A stretch of DNA of 64,000 nucleotides from Melieria omissa. Lineage: Eukaryota; Arthropoda; Insecta; Diptera; Ulidiidae. The translations under genes were made by a program, and so were the position numbers. Below are positions 9,641 through 20,707 of this stretch, piece by piece. Numbering within the stretch: the stretch's first letter is position 1; each line of letters begins with the position of its first letter. Below the pieces are notes generated by a model. That model saw only the letters and a list, made by a program, of their open reading frames with translations, was not told where the DNA came from and did not search any database. Location of the stretch: NCBI GenBank assembly GCA_963971225.1, contig OZ020270.1:1178001-1242000 (forward strand), in the 5' to 3' direction.

Positions 9641-10700
9641 GTAATTTGTGGCCCAGCCACTTTCCGGTGTACCTCACTACCGGCCGTGTGCATCACAGAT
9701 GACAGCAACGTAGTCGAGGAGCGTCTGGACGACCTCTTACGGCGATTCTGGGAACTAGACGTGGTACCGCAGCTACCGCCTGTTGACGATTGCGAGCAAA
9801 TCTTTCATCAGACAGTTACACGCAACTCGGATGGTCGATACGTGGTCCAGATCCTGTTTCGACCTGATTGCCCCGCCTTGGGAGACTCGTACACTTCGGC
9901 GATGCGCCAGTTCTTTCAGCTGGAGCGCCGCTTTAGCAATGACGCAGTACTGCATCAAAAATATGTACAGTTTATGCGCGAATACCAATCACTTGGACAC
10001 ATGGAGGAAGTCGCTATGCTATGCAACAATGTTTCGCAAGCCTATTACATTCCACATCATGCGGTTACGACCAAGTTCCGGGTCGTATTCAACGCCTCGG
10101 CGAATACCACCAACGGCTTCTTCTTGAACGACACGCAATTGGTTGGACCGCAGGTCCAGGACCCACTGGTGAACATCCTTCTGTGGTTCCGTCGCTTCGG
10201 TGTGGCGACCACGGCGGACGTCGAGAAGATGTTCAGACAGGTTGAAATAGATCCACGACATCGACGCTGGCAACGGATCCTCTGGCGGGAAACTCCGGAC
10301 GTGCCACTTCGAACCTATCAATTAACCACCGTCACGTATGGTATGGCGTGCAGCTCTTACAACGCCATTCGAGCCCTGAGGCAGTGCGCTCACGACAATC
10401 ACCATGTAGTCGCTGATGCCGTTCGATCGGCTGCTGCCCGAGACAGTATTCTTCAGAACTTCTACGTCGACGACTTCCTCGACAGCGCCCCTACGTCAGC
10501 GCAGGCCGTCACATTAGCTCAAGACATGGTCAAAATCCTGCTGCAGGGTAGGTTCAGTCTGCGTAAATGGAACTCCGACGATGTGGACGCTCTCATCGCT
10601 ATCACCAAATCTGGGTCCGCTGCCACCGTTCAGTTCACAGTTCAAGGTAAAGTTGGCAGACGGTCGTCTCATCCCGACGAAGCGGATCGTGTTGAGTGAC
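9641..10700 (+). pseudogene. BEL reverse transcriptase
   Basis: This continues the protease frame with GWVICGPATF, then RT blocks: KFRVVFNASANTTNGFFLND (motif A neighbourhood uses TTADVEKMFRQVEI at about 10209-10250), QLTTVTYGMACSSYNAIRAL, and the catalytic FYVDDFLDSA at about 10459-10488. YVDD is normal for BEL/Pao. The frame ends at TGA 10697-10699 because of a small deletion or frameshift near 10645; a second one-base shift lies in the T run near 10722. The linker between RT and RNase H is shorter than usual. The enzyme would not be produced as one chain. Confidence 0.85.
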
Positions 10701-10726
10701 GTGGCCAAGTTATTCGACTTGGTTTT

Positions 10727-11859
10727 TTGGCTCCCGTGACAGTGACTGCCAAAATGTTCATGCAGAGAACCTGGGTCGCCAAGACTGACTGGGATACTCC
10801 ATTACCTCCAACTATACGTGAGGAATGGATGAAATTTCGGAGTGCTTTTCCTGTAATCTCTAGATTGCGTATCCCACGCTGGCTCGGGCTGATGCAAGCT
10901 TCCACGGTTTCACTACATGGATTTTGTGATGTCAGTATGAAGGCCTACGCCGCTGTCATATACGCCCGTAGCATCGAGCCTGATGGGCGAACTAAGGTAG
11001 CTCTCGTTACGGCACGAACCAAGGTTGCACCGCTTAAGACCCTTACGATTCCGAGGCTTGAGCTGTGCGCTGCTCATCTGCTGGTCAACAGCATGATCAG
11101 CACCTGTGCTGCCCGCGATTCGAGCATCGTACTGGCCTGGATACGCCGGCCCCCGACCACCTTGAAGCAGTATGTTTCCACTCGTGTCGCCTTTATTCGA
11201 CAACACTCTGATGTAACCAGTTGGCGACATATCCGTTCCGAGAACAACCCTGCTGATTGTGCCAGCCGTGGGTTGTCACCAGCCGCAATCGGACAGTTCA
11301 CATTATGGTGGGACGGCCCACGATGCATCCATGATGTCGGCGCCCAGCCACCACTGCTACCACATTTGGAGTCCGCGGATCAGGAAGCTTATGATGCCGA
11401 ACTACGACCATTTCACACTAACCTCAGCATATTGGTGATGCCCAAGCTGCGGGTGTGCCTTGGCACCGGGGCAAACGCGTGGTTCATTCCGCTAGTCGAA
11501 CGCTTCAGCACACTGCAGCGTCTGCTACATACAACAGCTTATGTCTTACGCTTCCGACCAGCTGGTCGCCAGAACTGGCATGCTGCAGTCCTAACTGCGG
11601 AGGAAGTTCAGCAAGCATTCCTACTACACGTTCGGGAAGCGCAAGGTAACTCATACTCTTCCGAAATTAATCATTTACGAGTTGGTGGTCGATTACGGCA
11701 GGCCGATCTCAGGTACGAGCAACGCCACCCGATGATAATCCCTAAGGGGTGCCAACTAGCTACCCTCTTAGTCAACAACGCTCACCGGGTGACACTACAT
11801 GGGGGCATTCGCGTTATGCTCCAATATCTGCGGCGTCAAGTTTGGATTGTCCACGCGCG
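10727..11859 (+). pseudogene. BEL RNase H and integrase zinc region
   Basis: The RNase H region shows SLHGFCDVSMKAYAAVIYAR (about 10908-10967), KVAPLKTLTIPRLELCAAHL and the WRHIRSENNPADCASRGL block (about 11223-11276). A deletion after LVNSMIS shortens RNase H. The integrase N-terminal zinc module follows, with HPMIIPKGCQLATLLVNNAH and RVTLHGGIRVMLQYLRRQVW (about 11726-11847). The reading frame is cut at 11859 by the errantivirus-like insertion and resumes at 22672. Confidence 0.85.
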
Positions 11860-12154
11860 AGTAACGTCACAGGCAATGTCCAGCGATAAGACTCGATCCT
11901 CGACAAACAGATAACGTGGCAATTAATTGGGCAACATAAATAAATGTAACCCGAGCAGTCCAGATGTTCTAAACCAACTGTTAAGAATTGTTTGGATGAG
12001 TCGTAAAAGAAGGGACCGCATGAAATAGAGATAAGGAAAATATGTTAAGATAAACAAAAATGTAAACTAGTACTTAAGAGGATATTTTTGAAAAATAAAG
12101 CAGAACATATTTAGACTCTGAAGAGTTCAGTTGTTTCTCATTTAAAACGTAATT
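11860..12154 (+). repeat. Errantivirus-like 5' LTR
   Basis: 295 bp, starts AGTAACGTCACAGG and ends AAAACGTAATT. It contains AAATAAAGCAG near 12095 as a probable poly(A) signal. It lacks two short segments (about 18 and 19 bp) that are present in the 331-bp 3' LTR; they contain near-repeats of the neighbouring sequence, so slippage or recombination is likely. Confidence 0.93.
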
Positions 12155-12167
12155 GGCGCAGTCGGGA
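12154..12167 (+). other. Primer-binding site of the errantivirus-like element
   Basis: TGGCGCAGTCGGGA lies immediately after the 5' LTR. It resembles the tRNA-Ser complementary site established for the Drosophila 17.6 and 297 elements. Confidence 0.8.
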
Positions 12168-12387
12168 AACCAATATTAAGTCTTAAGACTAATATTGCAA
12201 ATCGCTCTCAAAAGCATTTCGATAATTTAAATATAAACTGTACTTAATCATAAGACAAGTCAGTATTAATCGGAACAATTAATTAAATAAATTGTGACTA
12301 CAATAAAACTGTCCGAAGAAAGAAAACAAAAAGAGAAAATAACATTTTATTCAAAAAGTGAAGTTCGGAGCAACGAACAACGAACTT

Positions 12388-13374
12388 ATGCCCAAAGCAA
12401 CAAGAAGGGCCAACGAAAATAAATCGCCGTATAAGACTACATCAGACCGCGAGTCAACGTTATTTCACACAGAGGAAAAAACCAGAATGGCAGTCACTAT
12501 CCCAGCATCGGAGCTACTGAAGGAAGCCTCCAGGATACGAGATTTTAACGGTAGCGGAGACTACGATCTATCATCGTTTATAAGGGAAGTGGACCAAATT
12601 CTTCCCTTATTTGAAGGCAACCCAACGATGAGGGAATTCGCCCTACGGAGGTACGTCGTCACGAAGATCCAAGGAGCAGCCCTCAACGTAATACGACCAC
12701 TAGGAGCAGAAGCGGACTGGATGACCATCAAGGACGAGCTTGTGCGAAACTTTGGAGTGAAGGAAGGGTACCACACCTTGTACCACCAGGCGATAAACCT
12801 AAGGAATCACAATGTAAGTGACTATTTTAATAAATTAAGAGACATATTAGATAAGCTTAATATTAAGTACGAGTTCGATAGAAATAAGCCTTTAGAATTA
12901 TCACCGATCTCAAACGAATCGGTTATACTTAAAACATTTTTAAATGGTATTAACCCTAATTTGGCTAGTATCATTCACAGTAGGCAAATAACAAAGTTAA
13001 GAGAAGCTTATTACTTACTTCAAGACACAGGTATGCTAAGGGCATATGACGTGGGAAATAATAGTAAACGAACGAACACCAACAGTAACAGTAACTTTGG
13101 AAATAGAAATACAAACCAATTCCAACCTAGGTACAAGCAATTTACACAAATGTATACTCCTCCTCCAGTACAAAACTTTCGACCAAATTTCTCCGGACAA
13201 TTCGGACAAAACCCCCGAAACTCTGGAAACTTTAGACATAACTCACAACAGTTCAGGTGGAATCAGTCCAATCAAAGCCGATTCCAACCTCCAACGTCCA
13301 TGGAAGTTGATCACATCGAGGGAAGGAACGAGGAAAATTTTCAGTATCAGGCCCACAATATGACTTACCGATAG
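12388..13374 (+). CDS. Errantivirus-like gag
   Basis: An open frame of 328 codons from ATG 12388 (a second ATG at 12487 is equally possible) to TAG. It shows the central gag region IRDFNGSGDYDLSSFIREVD and KIQGAALNVIRP, then RNHNVSDYFNKLRDILDKLN. The C-terminal third is rich in Asn, Gln, Phe and Arg (roughly 13060-13300) and has no CCHC zinc knuckle, as is usual for 17.6/297-type gag, where basic and polar tails bind RNA. It is uninterrupted, so it may be the only intact gene of this element. Pol follows in a different frame, consistent with frameshift expression. Confidence 0.85.
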   Translation: MPKATRRANENKSPYKTTSDRESTLFHTEEKTRMAVTIPASELLKEASRIRDFNGSGDYDLSSFIREVDQILPLFEGNPTMREFALRRYVVTKIQGAALNVIRPLGAEADWMTIKDELVRNFGVKEGYHTLYHQAINLRNHNVSDYFNKLRDILDKLNIKYEFDRNKPLELSPISNESVILKTFLNGINPNLASIIHSRQITKLREAYYLLQDTGMLRAYDVGNNSKRTNTNSNSNFGNRNTNQFQPRYKQFTQMYTPPPVQNFRPNFSGQFGQNPRNSGNFRHNSQQFRWNQSNQSRFQPPTSMEVDHIEGRNEENFQYQAHNMTYR

Positions 13375-13621
13375 TAGAGTTAACAGTAGGAAATAAAAAA
13401 ATTAAATGTTTGATAGATACGGGATCGTCGACTCACTGTTAGACACAAATCTACTAACACAATACAGACGAACCAAACTAAGCCAACCAATAACTTTTAA
13501 AATGCTTAATGGAATCGTTTCCATAAATGAAGAGATAGTAACACCATTGCCAATTGAATTTAATGAAAAGAATAACATGTGTTGGAAGTTAACAACATTT
13601 AAAAACAAAAATTTTGATGGC
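13365..13621 (+). pseudogene. Errantivirus-like protease fragment
   Basis: Directly after gag, in another frame, comes KCLIDTGSSTH (about 13398-13430) with the aspartic protease signature DTG. A one-base change near 13430 shifts the frame; the next 60 codons continue in the neighbouring frame to 13621 (SQPITFKMLNGIVSINEEIV). There it is cut by a TTAA element remnant, and the rest of the protease-RT spacer is missing. Confidence 0.75.
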
Positions 13622-14045
13622 TTAAGGGGGTATTCCGCAGTGACGGCTTCAAAAATTCGAAATTTTTTTATTACATTTTCATAATCTCAACGTATTTACA
13701 ATTCAAACTGTGAAAGTATTTTTTCAATATCTCGAAAATTCCGAAAGTTATGGGATGTCAAAGTCGGCGCGCCGACCGCGTTAATCTCTGTGCGCCCGGA
13801 ACCTTTTCTTCTACTTCGATTCACAAAAAACTACTGGTCCAATTGACTTGCAATTTTACAAGGATACTAAGCAAATGTGTGGGTACCGCCTTATCTAGGA
13901 TTATGGCAAAAACATTTGTTTAACTAATGTTTTTAATGCAAAATATCAACAAAAACAGGGCAAAAAATCGTCTTTTTTTTTAAACACCGGATTTTAATTG
14001 AAGAAATTTTTTGTTTGCTTATATCCTAGATAAGGCGATAGCAGG
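13622..14045. mobile_element. TTAA-type MITE remnant, right end deleted
   Basis: The pol reading frame stops being homologous at TTAAGGGGGTATTCC (13622). This start resembles that of the second MITE at 16588 (TTAAGGGGGCTTTCC). The interior is AT-rich and non-coding. It contains an exact 15-bp inverted repeat, CGCCTTATCTAGGAT at 13887-13901 and its inverse at 14023-14037. No matching right terminus is seen; RT resumes at about 14050 with part of pol missing, so a deletion removed the right end and some of pol. Confidence 0.55.
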
Positions 14046-14050
14046 AAGTC

Positions 14051-15437
14051 TTGATTGATAGGCCAGTTTATTCGAAAATTTATAGATATCCTCAAATTCA
14101 CGAAGAGGAAATAAACAGGCAAATTAAAGAAATGTCACAGCAAGGAATAATAAAAGAAAGTGTTTCACCTTTTAATTCACCAATATGGGTTGTACCGAAG
14201 AAAACTGACAACTCAGGAAAGAAAAAATGGAGAATTGTTGTCGATTACAGAGCACTAAATGAAATAACTGTTAGTGACAAATTCCCAATAACAAATATAG
14301 ATAGTATACTAGAAAAATTAGGACGTGCTCAATATTTTACAACTCTAGACCTTGCAAAAGGATTCCATCAAATCCTGGTTAAAGAATGCGATAAGAAGAA
14401 AACAGCGTTTTCCACACCAATGGGTCACTATGAGTTTGTAAGAATGCCATTTGGATTAAAAAATGCTCCCGCAACTTTCCAAAGACTTATGAATTCAGTG
14501 CTTAGGGAATATATAAATAAAATTTGCGTTGTATATTTAGATGACATACTTATATTCAGTAGTACCATAGAGGAACATGAAAAAAGTATACAATTAATTT
14601 TCAATAAACTCAGGGAAAACAACTCTTAAAATATAAATTGACAAATGCAAATTTTTCGCCAAAACCACAGAATACCTAGGCCATATTTTAACTACTAATG
14701 GATTCAAACCAAACCCAAATAAAATAGATACAATTCAACAGCTAAAACTTCCAGAAACTCCCAAACAAGTAAAATCATTCTTAGGCGCCACGGGGTATTA
14801 TAGGAATTTTATTAAGGATTATGCTGAAATAGCTTACGGTATGACAAAGTATTTGAAAAAAGGTGTAAAAATTAACAAGAATGATCCACAGTATCTTGAT
14901 ACTTTCCATAAACTTAAAAGAGTACTAACCGATCATCCTATTTTAAGATATCCAGATTTTAACAAAAACTTCAAAGTCACAACAGATGCAAGTGATTTCG
15001 CAATAGGGGCAGTATTAAGCCAAGATGAACATCCAATCTGCTACGCAAGTAGAACACTAAACGAGCATGAGAAAAGATATTCGGCAACTGAAAAGGAACT
15101 GTTAGCTATAGTTTGGGCAGTCAATTATTTTAGACCTTACGTCTATGGAAGAAGGTTTGATCTACTTACTGATCATTTGCCATTGAAATGGCTTCAAACA
15201 AAATAGGGAAAGGGGAAAGGGAAAGATATTAACCCAAGGTTACAACGTTAGCTTTTGAAACTCGGTGAATACGATATCAATATTGAGTATATTAAAGGTA
15301 AAGAAAATATCTTAGCCGACTTTCTGAGTAGACTTAATACTGATACTGGCGATATTTGCTTAGTGAATCACACTTCTCAAGAAGGTGAGGACAATTATAG
15401 TACAATGGTCACAATCCATTCCCAAGAAGAAGAATGA
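14051..15437 (+). pseudogene. Errantivirus-like reverse transcriptase and RNase H
   Basis: RT blocks are clear: [13 protein letters not shown] (about 14228-14266), [13 protein letters not shown] with the first aspartate, [20 protein letters not shown] and the catalytic [12 protein letters not shown] (about 14526-14562). A frameshift at about 14627 follows, with thumb sequence FLGATGYYRNFI near 14780. RNase H contains KVTTDASDFAIGAVLSQ (about 14975-15025) and TDHLPLKWLQTK; a TAG at 15204-15206 interrupts it. The tail GKENILADFLSRLN is at about 15298-15340. The function would be copying element RNA to DNA. At least two lesions prevent a full-length product. Confidence 0.85.
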
Positions 15438-16587
15438 TGACCACTTCCAAATTTTAAATACTGCCGTTAATCGATTTAAAACGCAAATTATTTTATGCGA
15501 ACACAAAACAACGGAAAGCGAGGTAATAGAAAATAAACGAAAAATTTATATCAGCCAAGATGATATTAATAGCGGTTACATGGTAGACATATTTCGCAAA
15601 CATCTGAAAGGTGGTAAAATCGGAATATTTTCGGAACTTTCCGATAGAGAGTACAATTTAGTTCAGTCGAAATTGATAGAACTCTATAGGAAAAGTATGC
15701 AGTTCTACAAATGTAGTTATCACGCAAAAGATGTGAATGACGCAGATGAGGCATATCGCTATATCTCCAAGTACCACAAAAACGAAACTGGACATGCCGG
15801 GATAAACGACAATTACCTAGGACTTAAAAAGATAATTTTTATTAAAAATTTGAAAGAATTAATACAAAAGTTTATTAATAACTGTGACGCAATAAAGCAA
15901 AATATGACAGGAACCCAATTAAACCGAAACTGAATTATACAGAAACACCGAACAACACTAATGAGATTGTTCACATTGACACGTTCACTATTTCAAAACA
16001 TAACTTCATTACTTTCATAGATAAATTTTCAAAATTTGCTACAGCATTGCCTTTAGAAGACAGGAATAGCCTAACATTGGTAGAAAAACTAAGACTGTAT
16101 TTTTCTATAAAGAGTAAACCAAGAAAAATCATCGCGGACAATGAATTTAATTGCACAAACGTGAAACATTTTCTAAGCTCAGAAAATATTGAAATCCATT
16201 TCACCAAACCCAATAGCCACACTGGTAATTCGGATATAGAAAGATTCCACAACACAATAGGAGAAAGAATGAGAATTGCTAACCTTGAAGATAAAGAATT
16301 ATCAACACAGGAGAAAATGTACAAAAATATAGAATATTATAATAAATCATTTCATTCAACACTTAGAGCTAGACCAATAGATGTTGCAAACGGTAAATTA
16401 GAAAAGGATGTTATATATGATAGGCTAAAATGCGCAAAAGAAAGAACAATAAATAGAATTAACATAAATCGGGAAGAATATAGAGACAATCGCAAGGAAG
16501 GCTATGTAAAAAATTACAAAGCACTACGGCATAAAACCGAACCTAGATTTAGAAAACTTAACCTAGAAAATGTACACCCAGTAAACA
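15385..16587 (+). pseudogene. Errantivirus-like integrase
   Basis: After the RNase H frame ends, another frame carries the zinc-binding module with NETGHAGINDNYLGLKKIIF (about 15781-15840) and a stop at about 15931. The catalytic core then appears in a third frame: IVHIDTFTISKHNF-like sequence near 15968 with the first aspartate, KIIADNEFN (about 16125-16152) with the second aspartate and NSHTGNSDIERFHNT (about 16210-16255) with the glutamate. The C-terminal part runs to about 16587, where it is cut by a TTAA MITE. The D, D, E triad is visible but split by frameshifts. Confidence 0.8.
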
Positions 16588-16591
16588 TTAA

Positions 16592-17319
16592 GGGGGCTTT
16601 CCCGTTTTTCGGTTTCAAAAAAATCGTTTTTTTTTTTACAGAAATCGATTTATAAATACTATAACAATATGAAGCCAAAGTTTCATAATGAAATATGCAA
16701 TAGTTTTGAAGTTATAGCCAAAAATGTTTCGGCGCGCACAGCCTCGCGTACGCTTTAAAAAAACTTTAATCGCATTTTCCTCGAAACCATGTTTTTGTGA
16801 CTTTTTTACACTTTTTTTCGGATCTAATGAACCGATTTGGATAAAACTGAATTTCACGTGTTCACAAATTAATTCTCTATCGCACATCGTAGGATTTTTA
16901 TCAATATTGTGAAATTTCGATTTTTAACAACACTTTTAGTACCAAAATTTTGCAAAAAAAAATCGATTTTTTTTTTTAATTTGCGCCAAATTTCATCAAG
17001 TTGAAATTTTTCAAAAATCCTACGATGTGCGATAACTAAAACTATGTAATTAATGAAAATGATTTTCAATTTGATTTCAGATAAACCGTGCCCGAGAAAA
17101 GTGTAAAAAACTGGGAGTATGTTTTCCAAACAAGGCAACATAAGTACTTGGCAAGCCGGCGGCCATTTTGTTTTTTTTCAAAAAAAAAAAATTTTTTTCA
17201 ACTCACTATTGTAACAACAAACAAAATAAAAAAGAATTACAACATTTTATCAAACTGTCTTTCCAAAATTAATTCTTGAAAAACACCTCATTTTTCGACG
17301 AAAAAACGGGAAAGCCCCC
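16592..17319. mobile_element. TTAA MITE with GGGGGCTTTCCCG inverted repeats
   Basis: Termini GGGGGCTTTCCCGTTTTT (left) and its inverse (right) are flanked by TTAA at 16588-16591 and 17320-17323. The 728-bp interior has long A and T runs and no transposase. The TTAA target and lack of coding capacity fit a non-autonomous piggyBac-type or other TTAA-targeting element. Ignoring it and one TTAA, the integrase frame continues into the overlap with the env start. Confidence 0.85.
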
Positions 17320-17343
17320 TTAAAAGACCAACAAAATTTTTAG

Positions 17344-17485
17344 ATGAAATGGATATTGCTGGGTATAACAATGGCTCTGCTGCTTCCAGTAACAATAGCA
17401 ACATTGGACATTCAACCCATTCATGAGGAAAACGGCTATGTGGAAATCAGTAGTGAAGGAAATAGTCGTTTCAACGAACCTAATA
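17344..17485 (+). pseudogene. Errantivirus-like env, N-terminal exon-like piece
   Basis: ATG 17344 opens a frame whose first 20 residues are strongly hydrophobic (WILLGITMALLLPVTIA), which looks like a signal peptide. The start overlaps the end of pol, as in 17.6/297-type elements. The frame is cut at 17485 by the mariner insertion and resumes at 20081. I describe the break only; the product would be a secreted or membrane glycoprotein of the insect retrovirus type. Confidence 0.7.
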
Positions 17486-17518
17486 TAGGGTGTTTTTTTA
17501 GAGGTTTGTTTTTCGAAT

Positions 17519-18861
17519 TTGTTTCCCAACAATATGCGCCAACTACAGGGGTATCAGCCTACTTCCCATTGCATACAAGGTCCTGACGAGCGTATTATGT
17601 GAAAGACTAAAGCCACTCGCCAAGGCGCTGATTGGACCTTATCAGTGCGGCTTTAGACCTGGTAAGTCCACCATCGACCAGATATTCACTCTACGCCAAA
17701 TCCTGGAGAAGACCCATGAGAATCAAATCGATACACACCATCTCTTCATCGATTACAAGGCAGCATTCGATAGCCCGATAAGGGATCGCCTATATGCCGC
17801 ATTGTCTGAACTTGGTATCCCTGCAAAGCTCGTTAGACTTTGCAGAGCGACGTTGAGCAATACGCGCAGCTCCGTCAAGGTTGGAAGTGACCTCTCCGAC
17901 CCCTTTGATACCGTTCGAGGTTTCAGACAGGGTGATCCTTTGTCCTGCGACCTCTTCAACTTCACCATGGAGAGTGTTCTGCGCAAGGCCGGTGTACATC
18001 GTAATGGCACAATCTTCAACAAAAGTGTCCAGCTCCTTGCTTACGCTGATGATATTGATGTCATCGGACGTAACAAGCGAGATGTCACCGCTGCCTTTGC
18101 GGCTATCGAAAGAGAATCTGCCAAAATGGGTCTGGTGGTAAATGAGGGCAAGACGAAGTATATGCTGTCTACACGCAGGGACTCGCAGCGGCTAGGGTCT
18201 CACGTCGAGGCCGACAGGTATGCTTTTGAAGTTGTCAAGGAATTCGTCTACCTTGGCACCGCCATCAACAGCAGCAATGATGTCAGTCTGGAGATAAAGC
18301 GAAGGATAACTCTTGCCAACAGGTGCTACTACGGTCTCGGTAGGCAATTGAGAAGTAGAGACCTCTCTCGACCGACAAAACTTTCACTCTATAGGACGCT
18401 TATCTTGCCCGTGCTCCTCTATGGCGCTGAAGCATGGACAATGACACGAAACGACATAGCGGCCCTTGGAGTGTTCGAGAGGAAGGTGCTTCGCAAAATC
18501 TTCGGCCCTGTTCGGGTTGGTGACGACTATCGCATACGAACCAATAACGAGCTGTATGAGCTGTATAAGGACATGGACGTAGCGCAGCGAATTAACATCC
18601 AGCGGCTACGCTGGCTCGGTCATGTCTGCCGCATGGACGACGAAGCTCCGGCGAAAAAGGTATTCGATGCGATGGTTGGAGGTCGACGGCGAAGAGGGAG
18701 GCCGTGTCTCCGGTGGAAGGACCAAGTGGAAGAGGCCCTGGTATCTCTTGGTGTGACCAACTGGAGAAGGCGCGCGCGAAGCAGAGGCGCCTGGAGAGAA
18801 GTTTTGCGGCAGGCCGTAACCCGATAACGGGTTGTTATGGCCAGTTAAGTAAGTAAGTAAG
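17519..18861 (+). mobile_element. 5'-truncated RTE-type LINE inside the mariner
   Basis: The insert is bounded by the exact 13-bp repeat TTGTTTTTCGAAT (17506-17518 and 18862-18874). Its 3' end is a short tandem repeat, GTTAAGTAAGTAAGTAAG, rather than poly(A), which is characteristic of RTE-clade elements. It starts abruptly within RT, so the copy is 5'-truncated. It is among the deepest elements in the nest: jockey, BEL, errantivirus-like, mariner, RTE. Confidence 0.9.
17541..18827 (+). CDS. RTE reverse transcriptase, C-terminal 429 codons
   Basis: One frame without stops runs from the truncation point to TAA at about 18825-18827. It shows NYRGISLLPIAYKVL at the left edge, CGFRPGKSTIDQIFTLRQIL, LFIDYKAAFDS (motif A, first aspartate), GFRQGDPLSCDLFNF (motif B), and LLAYADDIDV (motif C, about 18034-18063). 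The C-terminal region has RLRWLGHVCRMDDE and GGRRRRGRPCLRWKDQVEEA, typical of RTE-clade ORF2. There is no natural start codon because endonuclease and N-terminal RT are missing. The lack of stops suggests a comparatively recent insertion. Confidence 0.85.
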   Translation, partial: NYRGISLLPIAYKVLTSVLCERLKPLAKALIGPYQCGFRPGKSTIDQIFTLRQILEKTHENQIDTHHLFIDYKAAFDSPIRDRLYAALSELGIPAKLVRLCRATLSNTRSSVKVGSDLSDPFDTVRGFRQGDPLSCDLFNFTMESVLRKAGVHRNGTIFNKSVQLLAYADDIDVIGRNKRDVTAAFAAIERESAKMGLVVNEGKTKYMLSTRRDSQRLGSHVEADRYAFEVVKEFVYLGTAINSSNDVSLEIKRRITLANRCYYGLGRQLRSRDLSRPTKLSLYRTLILPVLLYGAEAWTMTRNDIAALGVFERKVLRKIFGPVRVGDDYRIRTNNELYELYKDMDVAQRINIQRLRWLGHVCRMDDEAPAKKVFDAMVGGRRRRGRPCLRWKDQVEEALVSLGVTNWRRRARSRGAWREVLRQAVTR

Positions 18862-18941
18862 TTGTTTTTCGAATAGCATTTTGTGGTCAAATCTGGCAAC
18901 TCTAATGTCATTTATGTTCAGTTTGGTTTGCCATTTCATCA

Positions 18942-19972
18942 TGAACAGGTTGACAAAAGAACAACGCTTGCAAATCGTGCAAATTTATTTCGAAAATAAT
19001 GGTTCAGTTCGCGAAGTTTACCGCAAGCTCCGTCCATTTTATGGTCGACATCGTCCATCAGAGCAATTAATTCGGTTAACCATGGGTCGTTTTCGCACAA
19101 CGTTTAATCTATGTGATAATACGCATCCGCAGAGACGTCGAACAGTGCGCACCGAAGAAACAATTGCCGCTGTAGAGCAAAATGTTGAAGAGGACCCGAA
19201 TGAATCGATTCGCCACCGTGCACAGCAATTGGAGCTTTGTCCATCAACTTTATGGAAGATTTTGCGCAAAGATCTTGGCTTGCGACCTTACAAGATCCAG
19301 CTTGTGCAAGAATTAAAGCCGCGAGACCATGCAATGCGTCGTGATTTTGGTGTATGGGCCGAAAATGAGATTGATCTCGATGCTGATTTTCATCGCAAAA
19401 TTTTGTTCAGTGATGAGGCTCATTTTTGGTTGAATGGCTACGTCAACAAGCAAAATTGCCGCATTTGGAGTGAAGAGAATCCACATGAGACCCTTGAGAC
19501 GCCATTACATCCACAAAAACTGACTGGTGTGCTCTATGGGCTGGTGGAGTCATTGGGCCATACTTCTTCCGAAATAATGCTGGAGAGTCAGTTACCGTTA
19601 ATGGAGACCGGTATAGAGCCATCATAACCGACTATTTTGTTCCCGAATTGGATGGCATGAATGTGGATGAGTTGTGGTTCAAACAAGACGGCGCTACATG
19701 CCACACAGCGCACGTCACAATCGATTTATTGATTGGCCACCAAGATCGTGTGATTTGACACCATTGGATTATTTTCTTTGGGGATATGTGAAGTCGCTCG
19801 TCTACGCCAACAAACCAGAAACGTTAGGGGACTTGGAAGCCAACATTCGTGGCGTTATTGCCGACATACGGCCCAAATGCTCGAAAAAGTGGTTGAAAAT
19901 TGGACCTGTAGAATTGGCTTTATTCGAGCCAGCCGCGGCGGCCACATGCCCGAAATCATATTTAAACATTAA
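18942..19972 (+). pseudogene. Mariner transposase (DD41D type), frameshifted
   Basis: The ATG at about 18942 gives MNRLTKEQRLQIVQIYFEN, then the helix-turn-helix region and the rosa-type HRPSEQLIRLTMGRF and RRTVRTEETIAAVEQNVEED blocks. The first catalytic aspartate is in ILFSDEAHFWLNGYVNKQN (about 19400-19450). Frameshifts near 19530 break the frame. ELWFKQDGATCHTAH (about 19670-19710) carries the second aspartate; about 15 residues are then deleted, and DWPPRSCDLTPLDYFLWGY (about 19730-19790) carries the third. The C-terminus RGGHMPEIIFKH is in the other frame, ending about 19972. Inactive. Confidence 0.85.
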
Positions 19973-20080
19973 TGGCATAAAATTATCCTTCCAATAAAGC
20001 CAAATTGATGGACATTAAAACGATTTTCTTGTGTTTTAATTCAATTCGAAGTTCTATACCTCTAAAAAAAACACCCTATA

Positions 20081-20707
20081 GTTCACGTAGTTGATCCTCG
20101 CGAAATACTACTACTTATTAATAACCTTACTTTTAACGTAAACGTACTTATGAAACCACATCGCGAACTAATTCTAAATGAACTACACATATTAAAAACC
20201 AAAGTAAAAACCTTAATTCCAAAACCAATCGTCAGTAGAAATAAGAGGGGTTTAATCAATTTTGTTGGCACCGCTTACAAGTATTTGTTTGGAACAATGG
20301 ACGATAATGACCGGAAAGATATAGAGGACCACTTAAGAACTGTTGATACCAACCTTCACAATTCTATAACAAATCTAAATCAACAAATCAAAGTTAATGA
20401 CTATTTTCAGAAAACGTTTAAATACTTAAAAAATATGATGGAGAACGACAGACGAACAATACAGGCATACATAAATGCAACACAAAAATCAATTAAAGAT
20501 GTACTATCAAACAATTTCTTCAGCGAACAAATCTTACGAATAACATATTTAAAGAAAAAATTTATCATATTCAAGATAGCATTGTCTCAGCTAAAAGTGG
20601 GTTGTTGCATCCGGGTATGTTAACCAATGAGGAAGTTGACACATATAATATCGACCTGCATAAACTCACACATTTGGAAATATGTGCAATTGAGTACGCA
20701 TATAAAC
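20081..20707 (+). pseudogene. Errantivirus-like env, middle part
   Basis: Env resumes after the mariner. A basic furin-like site RNKR at about 20236-20248 is followed by a glycine- and aromatic-rich hydrophobic stretch in the position of the fusion region of insect retroviral F-like envelope proteins. A helical segment rich in Asp, Asn, Lys and Leu follows (20290-20530). A frameshift near 20590 moves the reading to the frame ending at the hAT-like insertion (20707). Family identity is from this cleavage-site layout and the position after pol. It is broken and cannot make the full protein. Confidence 0.75.

Larger units (their letters stand above)
17486..20078 (+). mobile_element. DD41D (rosa-type) mariner, interrupted by an RTE
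   Basis: Terminal inverted repeats TAGGGTGTTTTTTTAGAGGT (left) and its inverse with one extra A/T (right) are flanked by TA at 17484-17485 and 20079-20080. Without the RTE and its duplication the element is about 1.24 kb, the normal mariner size. The transposase spacing between the second and third catalytic aspartates in the family consensus is 41 residues; here that region is partly deleted. The rosa group was first described in Ceratitis, which fits a fly. It interrupts the env gene. Confidence 0.9.
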
